From contig CBDHEF010000002.1 of assembly GCA_965261945.1 (NCBI GenBank), positions 1,798,001 to 1,862,000 on the forward strand: a stretch of 64,000 bases of DNA, written 5' to 3'. The DNA is from VXOI01 sp965261945 (lineage in GTDB: Bacteria; Chloroflexota; Dehalococcoidia; Lucifugimonadales; UBA3495). A program made the position numbers and the translations under genes. Shown here in pieces: positions 53,536 to 61,933 of the stretch. The notes beneath the pieces were generated by a model. The model made no database searches. It was given only the letters and a program-made list of their open reading frames with translations, and was not told the DNA's origin. Numbering within the stretch: the stretch's first letter is position 1; each line of letters begins with the position of its first letter.

Positions 53536-54723
53536 CTACTCGACGGTTACCGGGTAGCCGACGATGGCGCTGAAATTCTTGCGCATATTGTTGTAGCGCG
53601 GCTCGCGGGACTGCACCCGGCCCACTTCGTCGGTGGCGCGGGACATTATAGTGTAGTCCCCGGGCTTGGCATCCCACTTGTGGGACCAGCGCACCCACAT
53701 GAAGCGGTCGCGGGGCGCCTCGATATGGGCCGAGTTCCAGGTCTCGCCGTCGTCCACGCTGACCTCGACGTTGGTGATGGCCCCGGCGCCGCTCCAGGCG
53801 TAACCCCGTACCATGTGCTCGCCGGAGTTCAGCACCTTGGTGTTGTCGTTGGGGCTGGTCACGATGGACTTCACCCCGATGGTGGTTATCAGTTCCTTGT
53901 CGGGCGAATCGGCGGAGTCGGCGTAGTAGTAGAACTGGTAGTGATACCAGCAGTCGGGCATCGTGTCCGTGACTTCCAGACGGCGCAGCCACTTGACCGA
54001 CCAGTTGCCCGACCAGCCCGGCGCCAGCAGCCGCACCGGGGCGCCGTGCAGATGCTCCAGCAGCGCGCCGTTCTGCGCCCAGGCCAGAATGGTGTCGGGA
54101 TGCAGAGCCTTCTGCACCGGCAACCCCTTGTCGTAGTAGAAGGGTTCGGTTCCTTCCTCAGCGGTGGCCGGCACACCAATGTCCCAGCCCTCAGCGCGGA
54201 TGTACAGCGACTTGTCGGTCAGCCCCGCCTCTTGCAGCACCGCGTAGAGCGGCACGCCGGTCCACTCGCTGGCGCTGAGAATCATGGCCTCGGATGTGCG
54301 GGAGGGACGGGGGCCTTCGCCCTTGAGGAACTCGAAGAAGGTGGCGTCGGAGCCGGAGCACTCCATCACCGTCCGCACCGAGCGCCCGTGGAAGCGGCGC
54401 AAGTCGTCGAAGGACAGCGTCAGCGGGTTCTTAACCTCGCCGTCAATCGTCAGCGACCAGTCCTGCGCGGGGATGATCGGCGGAACGTCAAAGTGCTGCA
54501 CGGTGTAGTGCAGGGGAGTCGGCGTAATCAGCCCCTCCAGATCCATCACCGGAGTGCGGATGCGCACGGTGCGCCCCTCGTCATCCAACAGCGTCACGGG
54601 ATTGACTTCCTTGGACGGCCAGCCGTACCAGTCGCCGGTCAGCCCGGCGTTGGCCGCATCCGAGCCAATCGCGTCGTCCATTCTGAGAAAATCGGGCACC
54701 GCCCCTTCTTCGCGGGTAGTCAT
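53536..54723 (-). CDS. Second sulfite-oxidase-family molybdopterin oxidoreductase
   Basis: A 395-residue protein of the same family. The molybdenum-ligand Cys122 is in VMECSGSDATFF, the Moco-domain block is LEHLHGAPVRLLAPGWSGNW, and the C-terminal dimerisation domain has VEVSVDDGETWNSAHIEAP. ATG 54723 is preceded by GGGAGGG; an upstream ATG at 54789 is repeat-derived. It differs strongly from the copy at 51.3 kb, so they are diverged paralogues, not a recent duplication. Confidence 0.9.
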   Translation of the reverse strand: MTTREEGAVPDFLRMDDAIGSDAANAGLTGDWYGWPSKEVNPVTLLDDEGRTVRIRTPVMDLEGLITPTPLHYTVQHFDVPPIIPAQDWSLTIDGEVKNPLTLSFDDLRRFHGRSVRTVMECSGSDATFFEFLKGEGPRPSRTSEAMILSASEWTGVPLYAVLQEAGLTDKSLYIRAEGWDIGVPATAEEGTEPFYYDKGLPVQKALHPDTILAWAQNGALLEHLHGAPVRLLAPGWSGNWSVKWLRRLEVTDTMPDCWYHYQFYYYADSADSPDKELITTIGVKSIVTSPNDNTKVLNSGEHMVRGYAWSGAGAITNVEVSVDDGETWNSAHIEAPRDRFMWVRWSHKWDAKPGDYTIMSRATDEVGRVQSREPRYNNMRKNFSAIVGYPVTVE

Positions 54724-54845
54724 CCGGTTTCCCTCCCTATCATTGGTCTGATTGCCTTTATCGCGTCGCCCGGTAGACGACGCTCTCACCCCAACCCCCT
54801 CTCAAAGGGAGAGGGAATTTATGGGCGCCCGCCTCTCTCTAAAGT

Positions 54846-56420
54846 TCAGGAGGCGTACTTCACGCCCAGTTCGGTTTCCCAGCGCAGGTAGTTCATCATC
54901 TCACCGTAGCTGCGGTCCACGCCCAGGTAATTGATGTCGGCGGGCGGGCGGACGATGCCGGTGAGTCCCTGCTCCACGGGCAGCCCGGCCTGCCGCCAGG
55001 CTCCCATCCCGCCTTCCAGCACCGAGACGTTGGTGTAGCCCAGCTCGCCGAGGGTCACGGCGGCCAGCGCCGAGCTGCGCCCGGCGCCGCAGGTGACTGC
55101 GATGGGCGTGTCTTTTTCTGGGGCGATGTCGCCGATTTCGATCTCCAGCCAACTGCGCGACAGCCACTTTGCGCCTGGCGTATGCCCGCCCGAGAAATCC
55201 TGGCTGGTGTCCACAAACAGCGTCACTGCCGGCGGGTTGTCGTGGAGTTCCTGCGCCGACACCAACGTTACGCTGCGGAATGCCGAGCCCAGCCCTGCGA
55301 CCGGGGAGCGCTCTAAGCCGACGGACAGCTCGCGGCCCGACGCGGCCCAGGCGGGCGCGCCGCCGTCCAAGACGTAAACTTCCCTATGCCCCATCTGGCG
55401 GTAGAAGGACGCGGTGACGGTGGCGCGGGTGCGTCCGTCGCAACAGAAGACGATGGTGGAGTTCTTGACCACGGCAAGGTCGTCGGCCCGCTGCACCGCC
55501 TGCCCGCCCGGCCACCAGCGGAAGCCTGCGATATGGCCGTCGGTGTATTCCTTGTCGGTGCGCACGTCCACCAGGTATACGGTTTTGGACTCGCGCTTCG
55601 CCATCACGTCGGCCAGGGCGTCGGGGGACAGGTAGCGCACACCATCCTCCGCGGCAAGGCGGGCGGCGTATTCTTCGGCCGCGGCTTTGCCTTCTTCCGA
55701 TACTTCGGGAAGTTCGACGCGGGCGGCGCCGTTTTCCAGTTCGTAACCGGCCAGCAGCCAGCCGGAGGTGCCGTTCTTCAGCCCCAGGGCTGAGATGCCC
55801 ATGCGCTGCAAAACGCGGGTGCCGGTGATGCTGCGGGTACGGCCCGCGCAGTTGAGGATGACGGTGGTGTCTTCGTCAATCTCTTTCGTGATGTCGGTGA
55901 TTCGCAGGGCCAGCTCTCCGCCGGGCATACTGCGCCCGCCGGGGATGCAGAAGCGCTGGTATTCCTCGGGAGTGCGGGTGTCGAGAATTACCAGCTTGTC
56001 GCCCCGCTCAATGCGCTCATGCAGGTCTTCGGCGGAGATTTCGGGCACATGATGCACCGCTTCGAGCTTCTCGCCGAAGTCCTTACTCGGCACGTTGACG
56101 CCCCATTCGGTGGGGTAGTCGCGGGCGGACCAGCGGTTGACGCCACCGTCGAGGACGGAAACGCTGGTGTAGCCCAGCCTCTCCAGGGTGGCGGCGGCCA
56201 GCGGAGCACGCCGTCCGTCATCATCGCAGACCACGACCCGGACGCCCCTGGCAGGCACCGATTCCTCGATAATGAACTCAATGCGGCGGCGGGGTATGAG
56301 GCTGGCCCCGGGAATGTGGGAACTGTTGTATTCGCCGGATTCGCGAACGTCTATCAAGGCGAAGGGCGCGTCACCATTGATAAGACTGTCCAGTTCGGCG
56401 TCGGAAATTAAGTCGGCCAT
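54846..56420 (-). CDS. Four-domain rhodanese (sulfurtransferase)
   Basis: A 524-residue chain of four rhodanese domains, each with a Cys in its active loop: C65 (VVCDDDGRR), C191 (NCAGRTRS), C327 (CCDGRTRA) and C444 (TCGAGRSS). Domain spacing is about 125 residues. No signal peptide, so cytoplasmic. It starts the sulfur module on this strand and could pass sulfane sulfur from thiosulfate toward sulfite. Four apparently active domains in one protein are unusual; most tandem rhodaneses keep one active site. Confidence 0.9.
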   Translation of the reverse strand: MADLISDAELDSLINGDAPFALIDVRESGEYNSSHIPGASLIPRRRIEFIIEESVPARGVRVVVCDDDGRRAPLAAATLERLGYTSVSVLDGGVNRWSARDYPTEWGVNVPSKDFGEKLEAVHHVPEISAEDLHERIERGDKLVILDTRTPEEYQRFCIPGGRSMPGGELALRITDITKEIDEDTTVILNCAGRTRSITGTRVLQRMGISALGLKNGTSGWLLAGYELENGAARVELPEVSEEGKAAAEEYAARLAAEDGVRYLSPDALADVMAKRESKTVYLVDVRTDKEYTDGHIAGFRWWPGGQAVQRADDLAVVKNSTIVFCCDGRTRATVTASFYRQMGHREVYVLDGGAPAWAASGRELSVGLERSPVAGLGSAFRSVTLVSAQELHDNPPAVTLFVDTSQDFSGGHTPGAKWLSRSWLEIEIGDIAPEKDTPIAVTCGAGRSSALAAVTLGELGYTNVSVLEGGMGAWRQAGLPVEQGLTGIVRPPADINYLGVDRSYGEMMNYLRWETELGVKYAS

Positions 56421-56716
56421 ATCGAAAGCTCACCTGTTTGCGGGATTGCCTTACGGGATTGGCGTCATTATGGGAACGCCCTCAAGGGAGTGTCAACCCG
56501 CCGCCCTGGGATAGGCAGGGTCTTTTAAAAGTTCCCTCTCCCTCCGGGGGAGGGTTGGGATAGGGCGTCCCCTCACAGGACACCAGTATGCCGACACTTG
56601 GCATTTCACCCCCACTCCAGCCCTCCCCCTCAAGAGAGAGGGAGAATTAAAAAACCCTGCTGGGGCAGGTCAGCGGCTGGCATTCGAAGTGTCGCCAAAA
56701 GACCACGCGGGAGCCG
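56421..56716. repeat. Repeat-rich intergenic interval
   Basis: About 300 bases holding several CTCCCTCCGGGGGAGGG and CAGCCCTCCCCCTCAAGAG type palindromic repeats in opposite orientations (56521-56660), with the terminal TTTTAAAAG and GAATTAAAAAACCC boxes seen also at 10720. No gene. Confidence 0.6.
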
Positions 56717-57553
56717 CTATTGGCCTCGCAAGAGGCGAAGTTTCACCCGCAATCGCTCAATTTCCGCCTCAGATTCTTGACGGGCGGCCCGCTCCGTGTC
56801 TCGCTCTGACGCAGCCCGAAGGCGGGCGGCCCGCTCCATGTCTCGCTCTGACGCAGCTTGAAGGCGGGCGGCCCGCTCCGCGTCCCTTTCCGCCGCCGTT
56901 TCCTGGTGCGCGGCTCGTTCCTCGCCTACGCCGCGCAGATAGCTCTGGGTCTTGCGGTCGTAGTAAAGCAACTGCCGGCCCCGGGCACACAGGCACAGGT
57001 CCAGGGCCGGGCTGTAGCCCCATAGCATCCCGTCCGGTTCCGCTGTCAGTTCGATGGGGCGATACTCGCCGTTTGACAGGATGTCGCCCGCCAGCGGGTA
57101 GCCGTACCACCGTCCGCCCGTGGGGTCGAAGCGCCAGTATTCGCCAATCTCTATCTCGGCGAACAGGACGCGCTTGTCCTGCGTATCCCGGCGGCGGGTA
57201 GTTCGGGAGGCTACTTCCAGGGCAAAGTCGGGAGGCTTGCCAGCCTCATGGATAACATATCCCTCCCTCTCAAGGATGGATTCAGTGTCTACGCCGAACA
57301 CGATATAAACGTCAGGGCGAACCCGGCGGCGGGTGAGGTCGCTGGGGTCATAGAAAACGAAGCCGCCGCTGTCTACCAGAACACCGGCCCGCCCGGCAAA
57401 ATGTGCTCTTAGCAAATGGTCAGAAGTTGATATAGGTTCAGCTTGCAACATATTTTCCCGCAAGTATTCCGGTGAAGGACAGACGAAACCGTCGGGAAGA
57501 ATTTTTCGGTATGTCAGGTGGGGTGTAGTGGGCTTGGAAAGTTTAGAAGTCAT
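56717..57553 (-). CDS. Uma2-family (DUF820) endonuclease-like protein with repeat tail
   Basis: A 278-residue Uma2 protein. The PD-(D/E)xK core is seen as RPDVYIVFG, then PDFALEVASRTTR, then DKRVLFAEIEIGEYWRFDP. The tail from about residue 225 is a set of near-identical ERDxERAARLxAA repeats, encoded by about 45-bp tandem DNA units, ending in a helix (EIERLRVKLRLLRG). Uma2 proteins are abundant, poorly understood nuclease-fold proteins in cyanobacteria and Chloroflexi. A second member lies at 58.6 kb. Confidence 0.88.
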   Translation of the reverse strand: MTSKLSKPTTPHLTYRKILPDGFVCPSPEYLRENMLQAEPISTSDHLLRAHFAGRAGVLVDSGGFVFYDPSDLTRRRVRPDVYIVFGVDTESILEREGYVIHEAGKPPDFALEVASRTTRRRDTQDKRVLFAEIEIGEYWRFDPTGGRWYGYPLAGDILSNGEYRPIELTAEPDGMLWGYSPALDLCLCARGRQLLYYDRKTQSYLRGVGEERAAHQETAAERDAERAARLQAASERDMERAARLRAASERDTERAARQESEAEIERLRVKLRLLRGQ

Positions 57554-57770
57554 TACGCCCCTCGCGGCGGGAGGTAGTTATCCCCGCCAAGGAATGCGGG
57601 AATGATAACAAAGAGGACGGCAGAACAGAAACTCACCGCGACACACTTCAACAAAAGGTTTTTCCCTTCCCCCCTCGCTTGACGTGGAGGGCCGGGGAAC
57701 AATTGGGCGAGCCTGAGCTTCGCAGCGACGCTTATTCCCACCATTTTGCTTGTGCTATACTGAGAGGGTC

Positions 57771-58430
57771 ATGGCAAGCGCGAACGACGAATTGGCTGAA
57801 ATACCACTGTTTCCGCTGAATTTGGTGCTGTTTCCGGGTATGCCATTGCCACTGCACATCTTTGAAGAGCGCTACAAGGCGATGATCGGGGAATGTTTGC
57901 GGAACAACACCCCCTTCGGCGTGTCGCTCATCCGGTCAGGCCCGGAGGTGGGCGCGGCCGCCGAGCCGCAACGCATCGGCACCACCACCCGGGTACTGCG
58001 CTCGCAACTCCTAGAACAGGGGCGCATGAACATCATCACCAAGGGTGAGCGCCGCTTCGAGATTATCGAAATAACCCAGCAGGAACCCCACGTTGCCGCG
58101 CTGGTTAGGCTGCTGGACGAACCGTTGGGCGACGGGTTCACCGGCGTCTCCACAGAATTGACCGAGGAATTCACCAAGCTGATGCGCAGCCTGGTCACGC
58201 TGACCGGAGGCTACACGTCGCAAGTTGACGTCCCCGAGGACCCGGTGGAACTGTCCTACATGATAGCCGCCAACTTGGACGCCCCCATCCCGGTGCGCCA
58301 GGAACTGCTGGAAGTTCCCACCGCCGCCGACCGCCTCAACCGGCTGATTCCCTTCCTGAAGCGCCGCAACCACGCCCTCCAGGAAGAAATCGCCAAGCAG
58401 AACCCCTTCCGCGGCCCGCGACTCAATTAA
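57771..58430 (+). CDS. LON substrate-binding-domain protein
   Basis: A 219-residue stand-alone Lon N-terminal (PUA-like) domain, starting MASANDELAEIPLFPLNLVL with FPGMPLPLHIFEERYKAMIG. No AAA+ or protease domain follows. A TATACT box at 57756-57761 lies only 10 bases before the ATG, so the leader is very short. Such proteins probably recognise unfolded substrates; exact role unknown. The 42-residue frame and the second Uma2 follow on the same strand. Confidence 0.9.
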   Translation: MASANDELAEIPLFPLNLVLFPGMPLPLHIFEERYKAMIGECLRNNTPFGVSLIRSGPEVGAAAEPQRIGTTTRVLRSQLLEQGRMNIITKGERRFEIIEITQQEPHVAALVRLLDEPLGDGFTGVSTELTEEFTKLMRSLVTLTGGYTSQVDVPEDPVELSYMIAANLDAPIPVRQELLEVPTAADRLNRLIPFLKRRNHALQEEIAKQNPFRGPRLN

Positions 58431-58446
58431 CCGCAGGGGGAAAGCT

Positions 58447-58575
58447 GTGAGCGAAGCCGATGTGAAGCGGACAATCGAGAACGTGGCAGACACAATCGAC
58501 GCCAATAGGGATTTTTTCATAATTCCCATCGCCGTGCAGTCCATCCTCCGCAACCATCCACGGGGGAAGCCATGA
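58447..58575 (+). CDS. 42-residue protein coupled to the Uma2 gene
   Basis: GTG start at 58447 after AGGGGGAAAGCT, sequence MSEADVKRTIENVADTIDAN then RDFFIIPIAVQSILRNHPRG. Its stop overlaps the Uma2 start as ATGA (58572-58575), which argues that it is translated. Not recognised; it may be a small partner or leader peptide. Confidence 0.5.
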   Translation: MSEADVKRTIENVADTIDANRDFFIIPIAVQSILRNHPRGKP

Positions 58576-59360
58576 CCAGCAAACTGAGCCAGCAAACAGC
58601 AGTGGGAGCCGGAAGCGACGCCGGCGCTCTCGACAATTTCCCCCACTTTCCTCCCAGAGAAGATATGGAGAACTCCATTTATCTGGACGAACCGGCCTCC
58701 CAGGCAGCCCTTACGGAGCACTTGGGCAACTACGGCACCACCATCGTCCTGAGCGAAATCCCGGTGCGGTGGACCCCGAACCAGACCCAGGGCCACCGAA
58801 TCCCCGACCTGCTGATAGCCTTCAACATTGACCGGGATCAGGCCATCGCGCAGAAGGGATACTCCATCCGCGACCAGGGCAAACCGCCCGATTTCGTGCT
58901 GGAGGTGGCGTCCGAAAGTACGAAAGGCAATGACATCGGAGACAAGCGGCGCGACTACGCCAATTTCGGAATACCGGAATACTGGCGGTTCGACTCCACC
59001 GGAGGGAGGCGCCACGACGCGCCCTTGGCCGGCGACCGGCTGACAGGCGGGGAGTACCGGCCCGTGGATGTAGTTGAGCTGGAACCGGGGCATCTCCACG
59101 GGCACAGCGACGTTCTCATCCTGGACCTGTGCTGGAATCACGGACAACTGCGCTGGTATGACCCCGTGGCGGAGCGCTACCTGATGACGTACTCGGAGGA
59201 GCAGGAAGCCCGCATGGCCGAGCGGGAAGCCCGCATGGCCGAGCAGGATGCCCGCATGGCCGAGCAGGATGCCCGCATGGCGGCAGAAGCCCGGGCCGAT
59301 ACAGCGGAGGCCAGAGTACAGGAACTTGAACAGGAACTGAGAAGACGCGAACAAAATTAG
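58572..59360 (+). CDS. Uma2-family endonuclease-like protein with heptad-repeat tail
   Basis: A 262-residue Uma2 protein. HRIPDLLIAFN, PDFVLEVASESTKG and DKRRDYANFGIPEYWRFD form the nuclease core. The C-terminus has four near-perfect seven-residue repeats (EARMAER EARMAEQ DARMAEQ), coded by 21-bp units, then a coiled coil (ARVQELEQELRRRE). Clearly related to the Uma2 protein at 56.7 kb but on the other strand and with a different repeat tail. Confidence 0.88.
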   Translation: MTSKLSQQTAVGAGSDAGALDNFPHFPPREDMENSIYLDEPASQAALTEHLGNYGTTIVLSEIPVRWTPNQTQGHRIPDLLIAFNIDRDQAIAQKGYSIRDQGKPPDFVLEVASESTKGNDIGDKRRDYANFGIPEYWRFDSTGGRRHDAPLAGDRLTGGEYRPVDVVELEPGHLHGHSDVLILDLCWNHGQLRWYDPVAERYLMTYSEEQEARMAEREARMAEQDARMAEQDARMAAEARADTAEARVQELEQELRRREQN

Positions 59361-59361
59361 T

Positions 59362-59471
59362 ATCACCACGACGGTCCGCACGAAAGGGACCCTGATCACC
59401 TCCTCATGGCGACCGGCCCACGCGCTTGACAGCTTTGTGACCTTGCCTTCCGCGAAGCGAATTCCGGCCAA
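59362..59471 (-). repeat. Dispersed repeat with conserved reading frame, copy B
   Basis: Inverse copy of the unit at 18510-18610; translation on the minus strand includes AGIRFAEGKVTKLSSAWAGR and HEEVIRVPFVRTVVV. It carries 9 extra bases (codons VTK) relative to copy A, keeping the frame. Confidence 0.6.
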
Positions 59472-59512
59472 AACCGACCATATTCCAGATTGAGGAAGCT
59501 GTCGTTGTAACA

Positions 59513-59551
59513 TAAGGGTGGGTTAGCGGACGCTCTGCTAACCCACCCTTA
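59513..59551. terminator. Hairpin between convergent genes
   Basis: Perfect 15-bp inverted repeat TAAGGGTGGGTTAGC with a 9-base loop (59513-59527 / 59537-59551), lying between the end of the Uma2 gene and the end of the oppositely oriented binding-protein gene. Fits a bidirectional terminator, although there is no long T-run. Confidence 0.5.
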
Positions 59552-59579
59552 TTTCTGTTCCGCGTCCGTAGTGTGCAGA

Positions 59580-60500
59580 TCACGCCCCGAACAGCCGTAG
59601 TGCGCCCGACTCCGGTATATACCCGCTGAACAGCTCCGGGTGAATCATCTCGGCCATGATTTCCAGGCCGGTTACCAAGCGGGGGCCGGAGCGGCTGGTG
59701 TAGGCGCTGGCGTCCACCACGTAGACCCGGTCATTGCGGACGGCAGGGAGGTCCTTCCAGCCACCAAGCTGCGCCAGAATCGGCACATCCTCCAGGCCGC
59801 GCTTCACGTCGAAGCCGCAGGGCATCATCACGATGACTTCAGGCTGGCGGGCGACGACCTCTTCCCATTCCAGCTTGAAGGTGCCGGTGTCCTTGTCTCC
59901 GAAGGTGTTGCTGCCCCCGGCCAGGTCCACCATCTCAGGCACCCAGTGGCCGCCGCACATCAGCGGGTCGGCCCACTCCACATGCAGCACACTGGGATGT
60001 GTGTCGGCGTCGGCGGCGCGGGCGGCCACCGCCTCGATGCGCGCCTGCATATCGGCGGCGATTTCGTCGGCCTTCTGCTCGGCGCCGGTGGCGCGGCCCA
60101 GCAGCCGGACATTCTCAATGATGTCGCCCAATAGCTGCGGGTCGAGGGAAATTACCTCGGGCTGCTTCGCCAGAATCATGCTCACCTCGGCAACCTGCCG
60201 AGAGGAGATGGCTCAAACCTCGCAGATGGCTTGAGTGATGAGCAGGTCGGGTTCGGCCGCGGTCAGCACTGCCTCATCTATCTCGTAGATGCCCAGACCC
60301 TGCTCCAGCCGCTCGGCGATGACGCGGCTGATTTCCCCGCTGGTGGGCTGCTGGCCGGTGAACACGCTGCGCACGACCCACGGCTTGTTGCGGGCATCTG
60401 GCGGGTAGTCGCACTCGTGGGTCACGCCCTTCAGACTGTCCGCCAGCCCCAACTGGTAGACCATCTCGGTGGCACTGGGCAAAAACGAGCAGATGTTCAT
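59580..60500 (-). CDS. Cobalamin-type (BtuF-like) substrate-binding protein, probable selenoprotein (in-frame UGA, Sec96)
   Basis: One frame of 307 codons with a single internal TGA (60215-60213). Before it: MNICSFLPSATEMVYQLGLA ... DLLITQAICEV; after it: AISSRQVAEVSMILAKQPEV and so on to LRLFGA. Both halves align end to end with BtuF/periplasmic-binding-protein-type domains of about 300 residues. In relatives the motif is TQ..C.VCA with two cysteines; here the second Cys is the UGA. A hairpin resembling a bacterial SECIS follows 17 bases later. The ATG at 60500 has AAGAAGG before it. No signal peptide, so a cytoplasmic or atypical binding protein. If the UGA is not recoded, it is a pseudogene. 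Confidence 0.8.
60186..60202 (-). promoter_or_regulatory. SECIS-like hairpin after the UGA codon
   Basis: On the minus strand CTCGGC-AGGTT-GCCGAG forms a perfect 6-bp stem (60202-60197 with 60191-60186) and a five-base loop with G at the second position. The loop GGT starts 18 bases after the UGA. In E. coli fdhF the corresponding GGU loop sits at nearly the same distance and also begins AGGU. Confidence 0.65.
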
Positions 60501-60514
60501 TACAAACCTTCTTT

Positions 60515-60595
60515 ATTAACCACAGAGAACACGGAGATTTTCACTTGATTTCTTAAACATCTCTCTGTGTTCTCTGTGCGCTCTGTGGTCAATAC
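60515..60595. repeat. CACAGAG-type inverted repeat
   Basis: ACCACAGAGAACACGGAGA and its inverted partner TCTCTGTGTTCTCTGTG with CGCTCTGTGGT flank about 25 bases. A relative lies near 47961-48060. Typical short dispersed repeat; no coding capacity. Confidence 0.55.
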
Positions 60596-60676
60596 TAACT
60601 AGCGGCGGTTTTCGGTGTGGGAAGTCAGGCCGACGGTGGTATCAGCGGTCGCCACGGCGACCGAACCGTAGAGGGG

Positions 60677-61036
60677 TCAACGGCGCTTCCAGGTTTCCAC
60701 CAGCTCGTTGGCCTGGTCGTCATCCACGCCCCACATCTCGAAGTGGATGCGCACCGCGTCATACAGCGTCAGCTCGCCGGGGGCCTTGTCCGGGTCGCGG
60801 TAGGACTCGATGCCTACTTCCATCCAGTTGAGGCGTATGTCCTCGGCGCTGGCGATGCGTTCAACCATGTTGACAGCGCAGGCGGTGATGCCGGAGAAGA
60901 ACATCTCGCCGGCCCCGATTTCCTCGCCGCCGGCATCGTCGGCGACCCAGTGGTGGTTCCGGGCGTTGCAGATGGCGCGACCCAAGGTGCCGGTGCTATA
61001 GCTCTTGGCCTTGTAGGACAGGGTAAGGTTAGGCAT
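60677..61036 (-). CDS. OsmC-family protein
   Basis: A 119-residue OsmC/Ohr-type fold protein from ATG 61036 with GGAGG 6 bases before; the longer open frame is repeat-derived. It keeps one Cys in SGITACAVNMVERIA and lacks the two-Cys peroxidase pair of Ohr. May be a thiol-dependent peroxidase-like or binding protein. On the same strand as the probable selenoprotein, 176 bp upstream of it. Confidence 0.82.
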   Translation of the reverse strand: MPNLTLSYKAKSYSTGTLGRAICNARNHHWVADDAGGEEIGAGEMFFSGITACAVNMVERIASAEDIRLNWMEVGIESYRDPDKAPGELTLYDAVRIHFEMWGVDDDQANELVETWKRR

Positions 61037-61229
61037 AACAACCTCCGTTTGCTGACGTTTGCTGAGAAATTCCTGCTCTCCGGCGCTATTACTGTTCCCC
61101 CGTAATCTCCTTCCCTCGATCATCCCCGGCGCTATCGTCATTCCCGCGAAAGCGGGAACCCAATCCCCGCGCCGGGGACTCCCTCACGTAACTCTTCTCC
61201 CAGAGGGAGAGGGAATCGGGGGGATACGC

Positions 61230-61760
61230 CTAGTCGGCCACGCGGTAGGCGACGCATTCGACGATTTCGATAGCCAGCGGCTTCTGGGCCAGGCCGGTGG
61301 TGCCGATGACGGCGCGGCAGGGCGGGTTGGGGATGAATTCGCGGTAAGCCTTGTTGAATTCGTCCCAGAGATCCATGTTGGTCAGGAAAACGATCAGCTT
61401 GATAACCCGCCCGTAGCTGGTCTGGGCGGCGGTCAGGATGGTCTCGACGTGCCGCAGGCAGGCGCGGTACTGCTCCATGTAGGTCTCGCCGACAGTAATG
61501 CCCTCAAAGTTCGAAGGGGTGGCGCCGCGACAGTAGACCTTCACCGCCTTGACTTTCAGCATACGGGTCAGGTCTTCCTCGAAATAGTCGCTGTACATCC
61601 CCGTGCGGTAGGAGACCGAATCGGTAGCGTAGCGCCGCCCGTCGGCGATGATGAGATCCAGCAGCCGGTCACGCTCGGCGAAGGGCAACGCCTGCGCCTC
61701 TGCGATGCTCATGGCATCCAGGTCGGCGAGGGTGAGAGCGGCGCGTCCGGTCTGGGTCAT
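61230..61760 (-). CDS. RidA/YjgF-family protein with N-terminal extension
   Basis: A 176-residue protein; the RidA domain (about 45-175) shows AVKVYCRGATPSNFEGITVG, LIVFLTNMDLWDEFNKAYRE and the conserved Arg in PPCRAVIGTT. Typical RidA proteins have about 130 residues, so 40 residues are added in front. RidA hydrolyses reactive enamines; other branches act in catabolic pathways. Monocistronic. Confidence 0.88.
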   Translation of the reverse strand: MTQTGRAALTLADLDAMSIAEAQALPFAERDRLLDLIIADGRRYATDSVSYRTGMYSDYFEEDLTRMLKVKAVKVYCRGATPSNFEGITVGETYMEQYRACLRHVETILTAAQTSYGRVIKLIVFLTNMDLWDEFNKAYREFIPNPPCRAVIGTTGLAQKPLAIEIVECVAYRVAD

Positions 61761-61933
61761 GGCAGGTCTTCCTCATGCTTCAGGTGCGGGCTGGCCGATC
61801 TCCGGGTTCCGGCGCTGGGCGATGGCCTATATTAGCCTCCGCCTGTCCTACGGCGCAAGGGACGCGACTTCTTTGACATACGCCGAAACCGCCCCGTAAG
61901 ATTGCTGTAAACAACGCGGCGCACGGAGGAGCG

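Noticed and set aside
58011..59513. 500-codon minus-strand open frame opposite the Uma2 gene
   Set aside because: It mirrors the LON and Uma2 genes. Its only meaningful part is the repeat copy B at its start; the HAGILLGHAG repeats are the antisense of the heptad repeats.
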